This document shows, piece by piece, positions 24,783 to 33,407 of a DNA stretch of 64,000 bases (the stretch's first letter is position 1; every line of letters begins with the position of its first letter). The stretch spans positions 2,728,001 to 2,792,000 of the forward strand of contig NZ_CP127161.1 in assembly GCF_030263895.1 (NCBI RefSeq). The letters run 5' to 3'. The translations under genes were made by a program, and so were the position numbers. Source of the DNA: Proteiniborus sp. MB09-C3 (GTDB lineage: Bacteria; Bacillota; Clostridia; Tissierellales; Proteiniboraceae). Below the pieces are notes generated by a model. That model worked only from the letters and a program-made list of their open reading frames with translations, was not told the DNA's origin and ran no database searches.

Positions 24783-25616
24783 TTATCTAAACATCATACC
24801 TAGGCTTCTCATTACCTCAACAAATAAAGGAACAGTTAAGAGCATTACATAACATGTAAACAACATAAGTGAGGCAATAACTAGTTTAGTCCGTTTGTAT
24901 TGCCTTTGAATTTTCCTCCTTAATCTTTTATTTCTTTTCATCATCTGAGATTGAGCCTTATGATTTTCTATAGTCTTACCTGTTTCCTGCCTTTGCTGAA
25001 GAATAAAACTAAATGATTGAAGCTCTACTAGATTTGACAACTTCCTTAAATCTTCTAGTGCTGTCTCTATATTCTTTTTTACTTTAGGTGCAGTAGCTAA
25101 ATACTCTAATGGTTCTTTTAATGGTGGTTTAGCTATTTTAGAAGCATATGTTAATATAACATCCTCTGAAGTGCCTATTCTGTTCTGAAAGTACAAAACA
25201 TCCTGAATATTACATAGCTCTAGTCTTATTGTATTTTTTCTGTCTTTAACTTTCTTGCCAATAAGCATATTTATTATAATTAAAAATGTTGATATAGCTG
25301 GAATAATACTTCTTGAAGCTTGTTCAAAACCAAGTTGAAAAATACTGTAAATAATAAGCACTATCGCTAACACATGTACTAGTATGAAAATTTCAGGAAT
25401 AAGTATATATCCTGCTTCTTTTAGATGATTATCTAAAGCTTTGTACCATTTTGTATTAATATCAAGCTTGAATCTTCTACTACGATAGTACTCTTTATTC
25501 TTTGTTTTAACTTTTTTAGATTTTGTAATGAAATAAAAAAACACCAGTAAGATTCCTAACCATACTAGTGTTATAGTAAAAAGCATAGATATTTTTATTG
25601 AATTAATTTTTTTCAC
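24783..25616 (-). CDS. TadC-like membrane platform protein
   Basis: 277 residues with two N-terminal membrane helices (LFTITLVWLGILLVFFYFI; PEIFILVHVLAIVLII), a third (IIPAISTFLIIINMLIG) and a last pair (IASLMLFTCYVMLLTVPLF). The cytoplasmic centre (LRKLSNLVELQSFSFILQQ) matches the type II secretion F / TadB-TadC plan. Works with the CpaF ATPase. Its expected neighbour, the TadB-like gene, is 8 kb away at 33737, separated by cargo. Confidence 0.7.
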   Translation of the reverse strand: MKKINSIKISMLFTITLVWLGILLVFFYFITKSKKVKTKNKEYYRSRRFKLDINTKWYKALDNHLKEAGYILIPEIFILVHVLAIVLIIYSIFQLGFEQASRSIIPAISTFLIIINMLIGKKVKDRKNTIRLELCNIQDVLYFQNRIGTSEDVILTYASKIAKPPLKEPLEYLATAPKVKKNIETALEDLRKLSNLVELQSFSFILQQRQETGKTIENHKAQSQMMKRNKRLRRKIQRQYKRTKLVIASLMLFTCYVMLLTVPLFVEVMRSLGMMFR

Positions 25617-25893
25617 CTCTTTCTGTTATTATTAAACCTATATTTAGCATAGCTAAAATTTATATTATGGTATATGATTTACGTGGAAATATATTCGAAT
25701 TCGCAATGTCATATCTAAAGGTGCTGTAAAAATATTTTATTCAATAGAGATAGTATCTGATCATAGCATCTTATTCCTAAGGTCTTTTGAGAAAACAATT
25801 TGGTGAATATTTAAGCCACTAGAACGGAAGGAAGGACACAAGAGTTTAGATATAACCTTCACTTTTTTGTTTTTTTATTCAGATTTAATGATG
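25617..25893. other. Gene-free junction of the Tad cluster and cargo block 1
   Basis: No ORF or structured element recognised. The segment is AT-rich and lies where cargo begins; the TadC-like gene ATG has only a poor site nearby, so a promoter for the downstream Tad genes may lie here but I cannot point to it. Confidence 0.4.
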
Positions 25894-25930
25894 AAAAAAA
25901 GACCCTCCTAATTGACTATTAGGCTGGTCT
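25894..25930 (-). terminator. Intrinsic terminator of the copper-storage-like gene
   Basis: Minus strand AGACC-GCCTAAT / AATTAGG-GGGTCT with loop AGTC and then seven T. Confidence 0.8.
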
Positions 25931-25967
25931 CGTTTCTTTCTTACTAAATCTTATAGCAATATTACTT

Positions 25968-26315
25968 TTACATACTTGCCATTTTTCTGCATTCCTCTGC
26001 GCACATACGGCAAACATCTGCACATTTTTGACAATGCTCATCCTTGAACATAGCACACTCTTGTGCACAATTGTCACAGATTTTAGCACATAGCAGACAA
26101 TGTTCTTTTGAGAATTGTCCATTCATTGACATCATTGAAGCTGACATTTGACACATCATAGCACATTCAACTAATGCACTTACACAGCTTTTTCTTGCAT
26201 TTAAATCAGGTTCATTTAGACATGCATTAAAGCACTCAAAACATGCTTGTGCACATTTTGTACAAGCATCTATACATGCTTGAAATTTGGTTGTTACCAT
26301 GCTTACTACACTCAT
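25968..26315 (-). CDS. Four-helix Cys-rich protein (DUF326/copper storage type)
   Basis: 115 residues with CxxxC-type spacing along helices: FQACIDACTKCAQACFECF, CVSALVECAMMC, HCLLCAKICDNCAQECAMF, HCQKCADVCRMCAEECRKM. This matches the four-helix-bundle ferredoxin-like family (DUF326) to which the copper-storage proteins Csp belong; the Cys residues line the bundle core and bind Cu(I). No signal peptide, so cytosolic. AAAGGAG lies before the ATG. It sits next to a ferritin-like gene, a metal-storage pair. Confidence 0.88.
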   Translation of the reverse strand: MSVVSMVTTKFQACIDACTKCAQACFECFNACLNEPDLNARKSCVSALVECAMMCQMSASMMSMNGQFSKEHCLLCAKICDNCAQECAMFKDEHCQKCADVCRMCAEECRKMASM

Positions 26316-26456
26316 CTTAAAACTCCTTTCTTTTTTAAGTTTTATCAGACTTATTGTTTGCTATTCCAGAGCATTTATACTTATTTTTCTAACAATATAT
26401 ACAGTTATTGATATCAAATCTTGTAGATCCAATTTTCTTCCTATTATTTTTTACAA

Positions 26457-26484
26457 TATAAAAACCCACCTTAAAAGGCAGGTT
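26457..26484 (-). terminator. Intrinsic terminator
   Basis: Minus strand AACCTGCC ... GGTGGGTT with G-U pairs, then TTT. Ends the ferritin-like gene. Confidence 0.6.
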
Positions 26485-26524
26485 TCATGACTCTGAGGCT
26501 ATTAACTAGCCTTTTCAATTATTT

Positions 26525-27082
26525 TTAAATATAGCTGCTTTTATTTTGCAAATTCATCAGCATATACATAAACCAAGTTGCATGACGTTGCTCATCATGA
26601 GAGGCATGCATAAAATGCATCTGAATATGATGATCTGTTGCTCTTTGTGCAATATCCTGATAAAAAGAAGCAGCTTCTAGTTCATCTTGAATCGCTGTTC
26701 TAACACCTTCCTCGAATGACCTAGGTAATTCTCCAGCAGGGATTTGTGGCTGTTGTGCTCCCATTCTGCGTAGAATCATAGTGAACCAATGATAGTGTTT
26801 CGCTTCATCTTGCTGAATTCTTAATATAACTTGTCGATCCCGTTCATTCGTAGCTAGTTCAGCTAGTTTTTGATAAAAATTGTAAGCATGTACCTCTCCA
26901 ATTATAGCCTTTGAAATATCATTTATTAAAAGAGTATCACTCATTGAAGTTCCATGACCCATACCCATTTGTCCTTGCTCCATACCCATATGCCCTTGCT
27001 CCATCCCCATATGCCCTTGCTCCATACCCATATGCCCTTGACAATTACAGTGTTGGTTTACATTAATAGAATTGCTATACAT
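26525..27082 (-). CDS. Ferritin-like protein with His/Met/Gln N-terminal repeat
   Basis: 185 residues. After MYSNSINVNQHCNCQ the N-terminus is GHMGMEQ repeated four times (last one changed), encoded by 21-bp direct repeats at about 26960-27045. The rest is a rubrerythrin/ferritin-like four-helix domain: E-V-H-A-Y-N-F-Y, IQQDEAKHYHWF, DELEAASFYQDI and HDEQRHATWF, giving the E/E-x-x-H residues of a diiron site. GGAGGAG at the ATG. Related proteins occur in spore coats and exosporium of Clostridia, but no motif proves that here. The His/Met stretch is a probable metal ligand. Confidence 0.85.
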   Translation of the reverse strand: MYSNSINVNQHCNCQGHMGMEQGHMGMEQGHMGMEQGQMGMGHGTSMSDTLLINDISKAIIGEVHAYNFYQKLAELATNERDRQVILRIQQDEAKHYHWFTMILRRMGAQQPQIPAGELPRSFEEGVRTAIQDELEAASFYQDIAQRATDHHIQMHFMHASHDEQRHATWFMYMLMNLQNKSSYI

Positions 27083-27273
27083 ATAAACTCTCCTCCATTA
27101 CTATAGTTCCCTCACTAATAGTATATTTTCATTATTTGAATCATGTGAATCTATTCATAGGGTCTATGATTATAACAATATCTTCTACATCAAGGTATCT
27201 AGTACGACTCACCATCCGTTAGTAGATTCATAAAATATTATAAGAAAACTTTATATAAAGGAGGATATTAATA

Positions 27274-28302
27274 ATGAATTCTGACAAAGCATTAGACACT
27301 TTAAATACTACTCGTATCTGTGGGGGAAATATTTTCGAAAATGCCATTGCTATATCAGATATTGTTTACGCAGATAAGTCCCCAAATTCAGTTATAATAG
27401 CAAATGGAGACCTATACCAGGACGCTTTTGCTGCAACTCCCCTTATACATTTTCCTCGTAATGCTCCTATTCTTTTTTCTCATGCAAATTATATAGATCC
27501 CTCTACTGTATCCCAAATATTTAAACTGCAACCAAAAGGAGTAGATGGTGTACATGTTTTTATTGTAGGAGGTATTTCATATGGTGTTGAATACTATCTT
27601 AGTACATTAGGATTAAAAGTAAAAAGGATATCCGGCACTAATTTTTTTGATACATCAGCTAAAATAGCCGAGTATTTAGGTTTTCCTCAAAACATCATGA
27701 TTGTGTCTTCAGAAGATTATAGAGAAGGTCTATCAGCATGTGCCTGGGCAGCTCATATGGGAGATATTATACTGTTTGCAACAAGAGATGAGCTTCCAAT
27801 ATATACCCGTAACGTAATCCTGAGAACAAAAAATGCCAATGTATTTATTATAGGTAGTACCAATATGATATCAAAAAATGTTGAAATGGAAATAAAAAAA
27901 CTCAATCCAAAGTTTGTAGATAGAATTTCAGGCTATAATCCTTATGATGTTTCAGTAAACTTCGCAAAATATAAAAGTCCTGACGGAAAATTTGGGTGGG
28001 GAAAAACCAATAGAGATGGTCATGCTTTTACCTTTACATCTATTCAAAATCCTTTTAATAGTGTTTCAGCTGCTCTATTTGCCCATCTAGGAAAACACGC
28101 CCCTATTCTTGTAGTAAACAAAGATATTTTTCCTGAAATAACCCGTAATTATATTGAATCAGTAAAGCCACAGCCTAAGCCAGAGCCACACCCACCTTTC
28201 ATGCATGGTTGGATTGTAGGCTGTAGTGATACAATTTCAGTACATGTACAACTTGAAATAGAACGCTCACTATCTATCGACGAATTTCATGCAGGAATGT
28301 AA
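27274..28302 (+). CDS. Cell wall-binding repeat 2 (CWB2-like) protein
   Basis: 342 residues. Three CWB2-type units can be seen: RICGGNIFENAIAISDIVY with SVIIANGDLYQDAFAATPL; RISGTNFFDTSAKIAEYLG with IMIVSSEDYREGLSACAWA; RISGYNPYDVSVNFAKY with the closing unit FNSVSAALFAHLGKHAPILV. CWB2 units bind anionic cell-wall polymers. No signal peptide is visible, which is unusual for this family but seen in spore proteins made in the mother cell. Strong AAAGGAGG before ATG; plus strand, divergent from the ferritin-like gene. Confidence 0.82.
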   Translation: MNSDKALDTLNTTRICGGNIFENAIAISDIVYADKSPNSVIIANGDLYQDAFAATPLIHFPRNAPILFSHANYIDPSTVSQIFKLQPKGVDGVHVFIVGGISYGVEYYLSTLGLKVKRISGTNFFDTSAKIAEYLGFPQNIMIVSSEDYREGLSACAWAAHMGDIILFATRDELPIYTRNVILRTKNANVFIIGSTNMISKNVEMEIKKLNPKFVDRISGYNPYDVSVNFAKYKSPDGKFGWGKTNRDGHAFTFTSIQNPFNSVSAALFAHLGKHAPILVVNKDIFPEITRNYIESVKPQPKPEPHPPFMHGWIVGCSDTISVHVQLEIERSLSIDEFHAGM

Positions 28303-28336
28303 TTAATTATTTGAAAAAAGCTTTATTAAGTAAAAG

Positions 28337-28360
28337 AAGATGCTCATGAGGCATCTTTTT
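28337..28360 (+). terminator. Intrinsic terminator of the CWB2 gene
   Basis: AAGATGC, loop of seven, GCATCTT and TTT. Confidence 0.8.
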
Positions 28361-28542
28361 AATTTATATAAAAAAATGTTGTTTATTTTTTAATTTAAAG
28401 ACCTCAAAGTTACTTTCAACGGCCATTCCTATTTGTTTTGTAATATCTTAAAATCATATGAATGAAGTTGATTTCTTCCCGCTAATACAGTGTCATCATC
28501 TTTAAAGTTTTGTAAAAAATATCTTTTACTTGGTTTTATATA

Positions 28543-29094
28543 CTATGCAATTTCTAAAATATCTTCTTCACTAAGCAATTCCTTACAAGCGGTAGTTCTA
28601 AATTCATAATCAATATTAGAACTTTTGATAATTTTAATGCTATCCTTTATTTTATCTATATCTACTTTTGTTCCTACTAAGAGCTCGTATTTATAAAATG
28701 GAGCCTTAATATCCATAACTACATAACCAACTAGTTTTTCTACTAGAAGTTTTTCTAGGATTTCTGGATTTGTACCATTTGTGTCTAGCTTAACTAAATA
28801 TCCTTTATATTTTATTCTATAAAGGTCATAGTCTAGACATACATTTTCTACTTGTTTAGAGAGTTTATTGTTTAGTCCATATCCTGTGCCACCTTTAATA
28901 ATTTCTTTTGCATTTATTACTACTGCATAATCTGGTGTAAAGCTAAAAACTTTGCTCATATAAACCTTGTTATATTGGCTCATGGGAAAGAACCACTCGA
29001 CTTCATCTCCTTGTTGTTTATGCTACTTACTTATTTTCATTAAAGCCAAGTTAGGAAAGTTATGTCCATCTATATCCAGTGGTCCTATTTTCAA
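28543..29094 (-). pseudogene. Radical SAM gene remnant, nonsense-mutated and internally deleted
   Basis: The frame opens at TTG 29094 (GGAGGTGAAG upstream) with GPLDIDGHNFPNLALMKIS, hits TAG at 29023-29025 where relatives have Trp, and goes on HKQQGDEVEW ... NKVYMSKVFSFTPDY ... GTGYGL. That is the N-terminal domain of a clostridial radical SAM protein, but the CxxxCxxC core is absent. After DYDLYRIKY the sequence changes to KLDTNGTNPEILEKLL and VVMDIKAPFYKYE, the C-terminal part of an NrdG-like activase. So it is a stop plus a large deletion or fusion. Confidence 0.75.
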
Positions 29095-29150
29095 AACTTC
29101 ACCTCCAATGAAGTATAAATAACATTATCCGCATACTGTAAATTTAGTGA

Positions 29151-29531
29151 TTACCAATCTGTAGAAGCTATACGGAAAGGTTCTTCATACTCTCCATTTT
29201 TTTCTATAGCCTCTCTAAAGGTTATATATTTATATACCTCTCTGCTTCTTCTTATTAAATTTCCAGGCTCAGGCTTTCTTATTCTTCTGCCATGGACTAT
29301 TTTGTAACTTACTATTTCATCATTGTCTCCTAGCTTTTCTAAATCTTCTATGTCTTCTGTTAACCACCACATGCCCTCTTTATCTATATCGCATTCTTTA
29401 ATGTTTTCTATAGGATTGTCGTCTTCATCTAGGTTGTATTCTTTTAAGTAAAAATCTAACGTTTCTTCTATGTTTAATTTGCTTGCCCACCACTCATAAT
29501 CGTTAATTTTGTAAACTTTAATATCATTCAT
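29151..29531 (-). CDS. Hypothetical acidic protein (phage/element type)
   Basis: About 126 residues starting MNDIKVYKINDYEWWASKL. Trp- and Asp-rich; the WWA...EETLDFYLKEY opening is one I associate with small proteins of clostridial phages. No membrane helix. AGGAGA precedes. The order 29151, 29566, 29864 (all minus, short gaps) suggests one transcript. Function unknown. Confidence 0.5.
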   Translation of the reverse strand: MNDIKVYKINDYEWWASKLNIEETLDFYLKEYNLDEDDNPIENIKECDIDKEGMWWLTEDIEDLEKLGDNDEIVSYKIVHGRRIRKPEPGNLIRRSREVYKYITFREAIEKNGEYEEPFRIASTDW

Positions 29532-29565
29532 TTTCAGTTTCATTCTCCTCACATTGATTTATTAT

Positions 29566-29799
29566 TTAATCTTCATAAGAAATATGGTCTTTGCACTCCT
29601 TGCACTTTCCGCTAGGCTCATCATCCCAACGACTTTTTTGATAACCTAAACATTTGTTTCCACTCTTTTCAGCTTCTTGACATCTGTCGTAACTAGAAGC
29701 ATAATCCAATATTAATTCAATTAAATCTTCACTCGCATAATAATTGTGCTCCTTAACTAATTTTCTATTTATATGGCTAACCATTTCTTTATTTGCCAT
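29566..29799 (-). CDS. Small Cys-containing protein
   Basis: About 77 residues: MANKEMVSHINRKLVKEHN, then CQEAEKSGNKCLGYQ and GKCKECKDHISYED. Four Cys in the C-terminal half suggest a zinc site. The start is ATG 29799 (GGGGAG nine bases upstream); ATG 29808 touches the ribosome-binding site. Unknown function. Confidence 0.5.
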   Translation of the reverse strand: MANKEMVSHINRKLVKEHNYYASEDLIELILDYASSYDRCQEAEKSGNKCLGYQKSRWDDEPSGKCKECKDHISYED

Positions 29800-29863
29800 G
29801 CTACGCATCTCCCCTTTCTCTGCTAATCCTCAAGTTAATGAATAATATTAAGCTTATGTGTAA

Positions 29864-30274
29864 CTATCCATTCTTTCTTCTCTTTTCTAGTTTTTCTAAT
29901 TGAGCTATAGCACCTTCGCAAGTATCATAAATTTTTGCTTTATATTTACTGTCTCTTTTTATAGCAGTTAAACCTATTCTTTTTGCAGTTATCCCACATT
30001 TAATACATTTTACATTATCGTAATTTAGCCCACCTCTCATTTGAGTGACTAGATTTTGTTTTTCCCACATGTGTAGAGTTTTAGTAGGAGAATTAATATC
30101 CTTGACTGTTACATTTATCAATTCCCTAGGTCTTTCATTAGGTCTTAAACTATCATTGAATCTATCTATTAGGTTTTGTGCGTATTTTACTGGATCTAAG
30201 CTATTATCAATATCATATTCTTCTGTAAATTCCATCCCTGTTTTTATAATTTTCACTGCCATTTCGATTTTCAT
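29864..30274 (-). CDS. Small protein with CxxC and conserved element-type sequence
   Basis: 136 residues. A strand-rich N-terminus with SLRPNERPRELINVTV and a C-terminal zinc-ribbon half-site VKCIKCGITAKRIGL. Similar proteins (LRPxExPRxL...C.xCG) are found in clostridial phages and conjugative elements, function unknown. Start ATG preceded by GGAGAG. Confidence 0.5.
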   Translation of the reverse strand: MKIEMAVKIIKTGMEFTEEYDIDNSLDPVKYAQNLIDRFNDSLRPNERPRELINVTVKDINSPTKTLHMWEKQNLVTQMRGGLNYDNVKCIKCGITAKRIGLTAIKRDSKYKAKIYDTCEGAIAQLEKLEKRRKNG

Positions 30275-30360
30275 GTTTTCTCTCCTCTCTATTACGCATT
30301 TATAACATATCTAGACATACTGTAAATTCAGTGAATATAATACTTGTTATGCGACATAAA

Positions 30361-30398
30361 AAATACCGTAAAATTCTTTTCTGAATAATACGGTATTT
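30361..30398 (-). terminator. Terminator repeated three times in the element
   Basis: AAATACCGTA / TACGGTATTT stem with loop containing TTCTTTTCTGAA; T-run on the minus strand. Copies: 44044-44085 and a half copy at about 31217-31237. Confidence 0.65.
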
Positions 30399-30480
30399 CA
30401 ATGTAATATTAAGTTTTAACAAACACGACGTTTAATAAAAACTATGTTCATCAACTTATTTCAAATCTACAAAGTGAAAT

Positions 30481-30756
30481 TTATTTATTTTTTAACTTAT
30501 GAGCAGTAATTATCGTATAGCTTGAAGCATTCACTGTTATCTCAGAATCAGCTGTTTTAATATACCAGTTTTTACCTCTCCTAGCTATACTACTATTAGA
30601 TTCTTGAATTCTTTGTCTACACCAATTGACAACATCTTCTACCTCTAAACATAGATTTCTTTTAATTCGTTCTACCCCCAAGTCAGTTGTATGCAGTTTG
30701 TCAAGATTTAAAATCAATAGTGTGTTTTTATTGTTATCATTAATTTGTTCTACCAT
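30481..30756 (-). CDS. DUF3781 family protein
   Basis: 91 residues starting MVEQINDNNKNTL. Family signature: LHTTDLGVERIKRNL, DVVNWCRQRIQ, ARRGKNWYIKTADSEITV, SYTIITAHK. DUF3781 proteins are small cytosolic proteins of Firmicutes with no assigned function. ATG 30756 has AAAGGAGAG just upstream; the longer reading to 30789 is less likely. Confidence 0.75.
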   Translation of the reverse strand: MVEQINDNNKNTLLILNLDKLHTTDLGVERIKRNLCLEVEDVVNWCRQRIQESNSSIARRGKNWYIKTADSEITVNASSYTIITAHKLKNK

Positions 30757-30887
30757 ATACTCTCCTTTCAAATTCAAACTACTGTTCATTAAGTATTTTT
30801 TGGCTTTCTTAAGTCATCTTTATCTACTATTTCGACGCTATTTTTTAAAAATGCGAATTAACTAAACTTCACATTATGCTCATAATC

Positions 30888-31088
30888 CTACCTGTGCTGG
30901 ATCTTTTGTTTCAACTTATCAGATAATCTAAAAATAATCGTTAATATAACCACAATTAGCAGCAAAGACAACAGTATACATGCAACGTATGTTGTGCCAT
31001 TTATCTGAGGGAAAAGATTCTCTATTCCCATTTTCGTTAACAGTCCGAGTGCTATACCCAAAATTATAAAACAGCTTTTTCTAATCAT
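30888..31088 (-). CDS. Small two-helix membrane protein
   Basis: 66 residues, helices FIILGIALGLLTKMGI and YVACILLSLLLIVVILTII, basic C-terminus. AAAGGAG before ATG. Unknown function; looks like a cargo gene. Confidence 0.5.
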   Translation of the reverse strand: MIRKSCFIILGIALGLLTKMGIENLFPQINGTTYVACILLSLLLIVVILTIIFRLSDKLKQKIQHR

Positions 31089-31315
31089 ATTGTCTCCTTT
31101 TATAAATATAAATAATTATTCATTAGTAGTTTATAACTGTTACAACTTACTTATATAGAGATTATAGCATATATATTATAATTTTTTTAGAATTATATGA
31201 TAAATGTTTTTATTTTTTAATACCGTATTATTCAGTTTTCAGCGTTCAATATCTACATCTTTATTTTTAATAGTTACGTCGCATAAAAAACATTATCCGC
31301 ATATTGTAAACTTAG
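31089..31315. other. Repeat-bearing intergenic segment left of the IS element
   Basis: No gene. ACATTATCCGCATATTGTAAA (about 31290-31310) has a near copy at about 29122-29142 and a weaker one near 30318; AATACCGTATTATTC at about 31221 is half of the terminator described at 30361. Such repeats suggest earlier recombination in the cargo block. Confidence 0.5.
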
Positions 31316-31389
31316 TGGATAGGTTACAATAAACTAGACAATAAAAATAAGGTCATGTAAGCTATTAATAGAAAAAGGAGAGAGTTTAT

Positions 31390-31674
31390 ATGATAAAACG
31401 AGAAAGAAGAACCTATGCCGAAGAATTCAAAGATCAAATGGTAAAACTATACGAAAGTGGTAAGTCTAAGAATGATATTATAGCTGAATATGACTTAACA
31501 CCCACCGCCTTTAATACCTGGATAAAAAGAAGCCAAACAACTGGATCTTTCAAGGAAAAAGATAATCGTTCCCCAGAGGAAAATGAACTAATAAAGTTAA
31601 GGAAAGAAAATCAACAGCTAAAAATGGAGAATGATATTTTAAAGCAAGCAGCGCTGATATTAGGACGAAAGTAA
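31390..31674 (+). CDS. IS3 transposase OrfA
   Basis: 94 residues. N-terminal HTH (RRTYAEEFKDQMVKLYESG; NDIIAEYDLTPTAFNTWIK) and a C-terminal leucine-zipper-like helix (ELIKLRKENQQLKMENDIL). AAAGGAGAG upstream. The codons ATT TTA AAG at 31636-31644 carry the heptamer T-TTA-AAG at 31638-31644 in the right frame for a -1 shift into OrfB. Confidence 0.93.
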   Translation: MIKRERRTYAEEFKDQMVKLYESGKSKNDIIAEYDLTPTAFNTWIKRSQTTGSFKEKDNRSPEENELIKLRKENQQLKMENDILKQAALILGRK

Positions 31675-31676
31675 AT

Positions 31677-32510
31677 GTGATTAAGAGTAATACCCACAAA
31701 TACAGTGTATCAGCAATGTGCAAAGTCCTGCAAATTTCTAGAAGTACTTATTACTATGAATCAAAAGCTAAAGAATCTACAGATGAAATAACACTAAAAG
31801 TTATAGATATATTTAAAGCAAGTAGAAATAACTACGGTACTAGAAAAATTAAAGTCGAGCTAAAAAAAGCAGGCTATATAGTATCTAGAAGAAAAATAGG
31901 TAGAATAATGAAGCAAAATGGCTTAGTATCAAACTATACAGTTGCCCAGTACAAGCATCATGTGGATAAATGTAATGAATCAAAGATTGCTAATGAACTA
32001 AATAGAGAATTTAATACAGATGAACCTTATGCAGCTGTAGTCAGTGATTTAACATACGTTAGAGTTAATAAAAGATGGAATTATGTATGTTTCTTAGTCG
32101 ACCTATTTAATAGAGAAATAATTGGTTATAGTGCTGGTCCTAATAAAGATGCACCTCTAGTTTATAGAGCATTTGCAAAGGTTAAAACTAAATTAGATAA
32201 TATTACACTATTTCATACAGATCGAGGCAACGAATTCAAAAATAAAATAATAGATGAAGTCCTAGATACCTTCAAAATTAAGCGTTCTTTAAGCATGAAG
32301 GGCTGTCCCTATGATAATGCTGTAGCTGAAGCTACATTCAAGATATTTAAAACTGAATTCGCTAATAACTATCATTTTGAAAGCCTAGAGCAGTTAGAAA
32401 TTATGTTAGCTGATTATGTAAATTGGTTTAATAATATTAGGGTTCATTCAACACTAGGATATTTAAGTCCTAGACAATATAAATTACATAACCTTAAAAA
32501 AACTGTCTAA
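31677..32510 (+). CDS. IS3 transposase OrfB (DDE integrase domain)
   Basis: About 277 residues. HTH-21-like region (YGTRKIKVELKKAGYIVSRR), then the rve integrase core: D in VVSDLTYVRVN, D in TLFHTDRGNEF and E in DNAVAEATFKIFKTEF, i.e. D-D-E complete. The OrfB frame is open from about 31635, so it is probably made as an OrfAB fusion by -1 slippage at 31638-31644; the GTG at 31677 has no good ribosome-binding site. Confidence 0.93.
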   Translation: MIKSNTHKYSVSAMCKVLQISRSTYYYESKAKESTDEITLKVIDIFKASRNNYGTRKIKVELKKAGYIVSRRKIGRIMKQNGLVSNYTVAQYKHHVDKCNESKIANELNREFNTDEPYAAVVSDLTYVRVNKRWNYVCFLVDLFNREIIGYSAGPNKDAPLVYRAFAKVKTKLDNITLFHTDRGNEFKNKIIDEVLDTFKIKRSLSMKGCPYDNAVAEATFKIFKTEFANNYHFESLEQLEIMLADYVNWFNNIRVHSTLGYLSPRQYKLHNLKKTV

Positions 32511-32658
32511 ATAAGTGTTGACTATCCATAGTAACCTTTCCCATTACACCGAATATTATGTACTAAAACAGGTTTCCATAAGCAATTTAAGTTTCTTACT
32601 AGCCTAACTATTCCTAAGAAATGCCCTGTTCAATAAATAGTAAAGGAGTAGTGTTTTT

Positions 32659-33279
32659 ATGGATAATTCCCCATCTAATATTTCTTGTAGTATAATGAAC
32701 TGCAATTATCAATCATGTATGTGCTATCGCCCTGCACCATCAATCTTTGCTCCAACCTTAGATTATACGGTTGATGTTCCGATCAACTTGGCCAAATCTC
32801 TTGAAGGAAAATATTTTGTTGGCTATGCAGATAATCTTACCTTTGGGAAGGGTACGAGCACTTGGGCTAGATTATACAATCCACCAAACTCTGGTGTTAA
32901 TTTACATGTTACAGTGTGGACAGTAAGTGATGTATCTGAAACTCCGTTTCGAGCTCAAATCTGGTTCAATGCATCTGCTCCTGGAACACCTCAGGAATCC
33001 AATTTAATTACCCCAGCCAATACTGCTCTCTGTCCGCTACCACAACCCCGAATAAAGCTTCAATATGCAGTTGAAGTAACTGGTGAACCAACTGGTGGTA
33101 TAAAAGCTTTTGTCCGACGTGCTCAACCAGAAACTACACTGGTAGATGATGAACAAGGAAAATTTATCTTTCCACCTTGCGGCTCTTTTCTCATTTTCTT
33201 GTCTAATCCAGAAACCCCCTACCAAGCAGCCTCAGGAAGAATTGCTTTTGGCTGGTGGGAAGAACCTATTAGAACCTGA
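32659..33279 (+). CDS. DUF6143-like protein
   Basis: 206 residues. After a Cys-containing start (SCSIMNCNYQSCMCYRP) comes a beta-rich body: KYFVGYADNLTFGKGTS, WARLYNPPNSGVNLHVTVW, IWFNASAPGTPQ and GKFIFPPCGSFLIFL. I recall such proteins as DUF6143, found in spore-forming Bacillales/Clostridia; a spore-surface role is possible but not shown by sequence. AAAGGAG before ATG. Plus strand, like the CWB2 gene. Confidence 0.65.
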   Translation: MDNSPSNISCSIMNCNYQSCMCYRPAPSIFAPTLDYTVDVPINLAKSLEGKYFVGYADNLTFGKGTSTWARLYNPPNSGVNLHVTVWTVSDVSETPFRAQIWFNASAPGTPQESNLITPANTALCPLPQPRIKLQYAVEVTGEPTGGIKAFVRRAQPETTLVDDEQGKFIFPPCGSFLIFLSNPETPYQAASGRIAFGWWEEPIRT

Positions 33280-33295
33280 TTTTTATTATCTTTCA

Positions 33296-33316
33296 GCGTC
33301 CAGTACATCTGGACGC
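33296..33316 (+). terminator. Intrinsic terminator
   Basis: GCGTCCAG-tacat-CTGGACGC, then an AT-rich tract with ATTTTATTTTT. Ends the DUF6143-like gene. Confidence 0.7.
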
Positions 33317-33407
33317 AATATATTTTATTTTTCTCTATACCTCTATCTTTTTATGGATATTTTTAGTATAATAATTACAGTATTTGCAAAATGAAGGAGA
33401 GATAAAT

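Larger units (their letters stand above)
31316..32528 (+). mobile_element. IS3-family insertion sequence (1213 bp, intact)
   Basis: Imperfect terminal inverted repeats of about 25 bp start TGGATAG at the left end (31316) and end CTATCCA at the right end (32528). A 3-bp direct repeat TAG flanks it (31313-31315 and 32529-32531), as expected for IS3-family target duplication. Two overlapping frames with a slippery site lie inside. Subgroup not determined. Its intact state and clean target duplication point to recent insertion. Confidence 0.88.

Noticed and set aside
26955-27050. 21-bp direct repeats that could look like a CRISPR array
   Set aside because: There are no spacers: the repeats are contiguous, in frame and encode GHMGMEQ units of the ferritin-like protein.
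27274-28302. CWB2 protein as a secreted cell-wall protein of vegetative cells
   Set aside because: There is no signal peptide at the start, and the ribosome-binding site fixes that start, so ordinary secretion is not supported.
31390-32510. IS element as the vehicle of the whole cargo block
   Set aside because: Its ends and target duplication enclose only the two transposase frames; it is a passenger.
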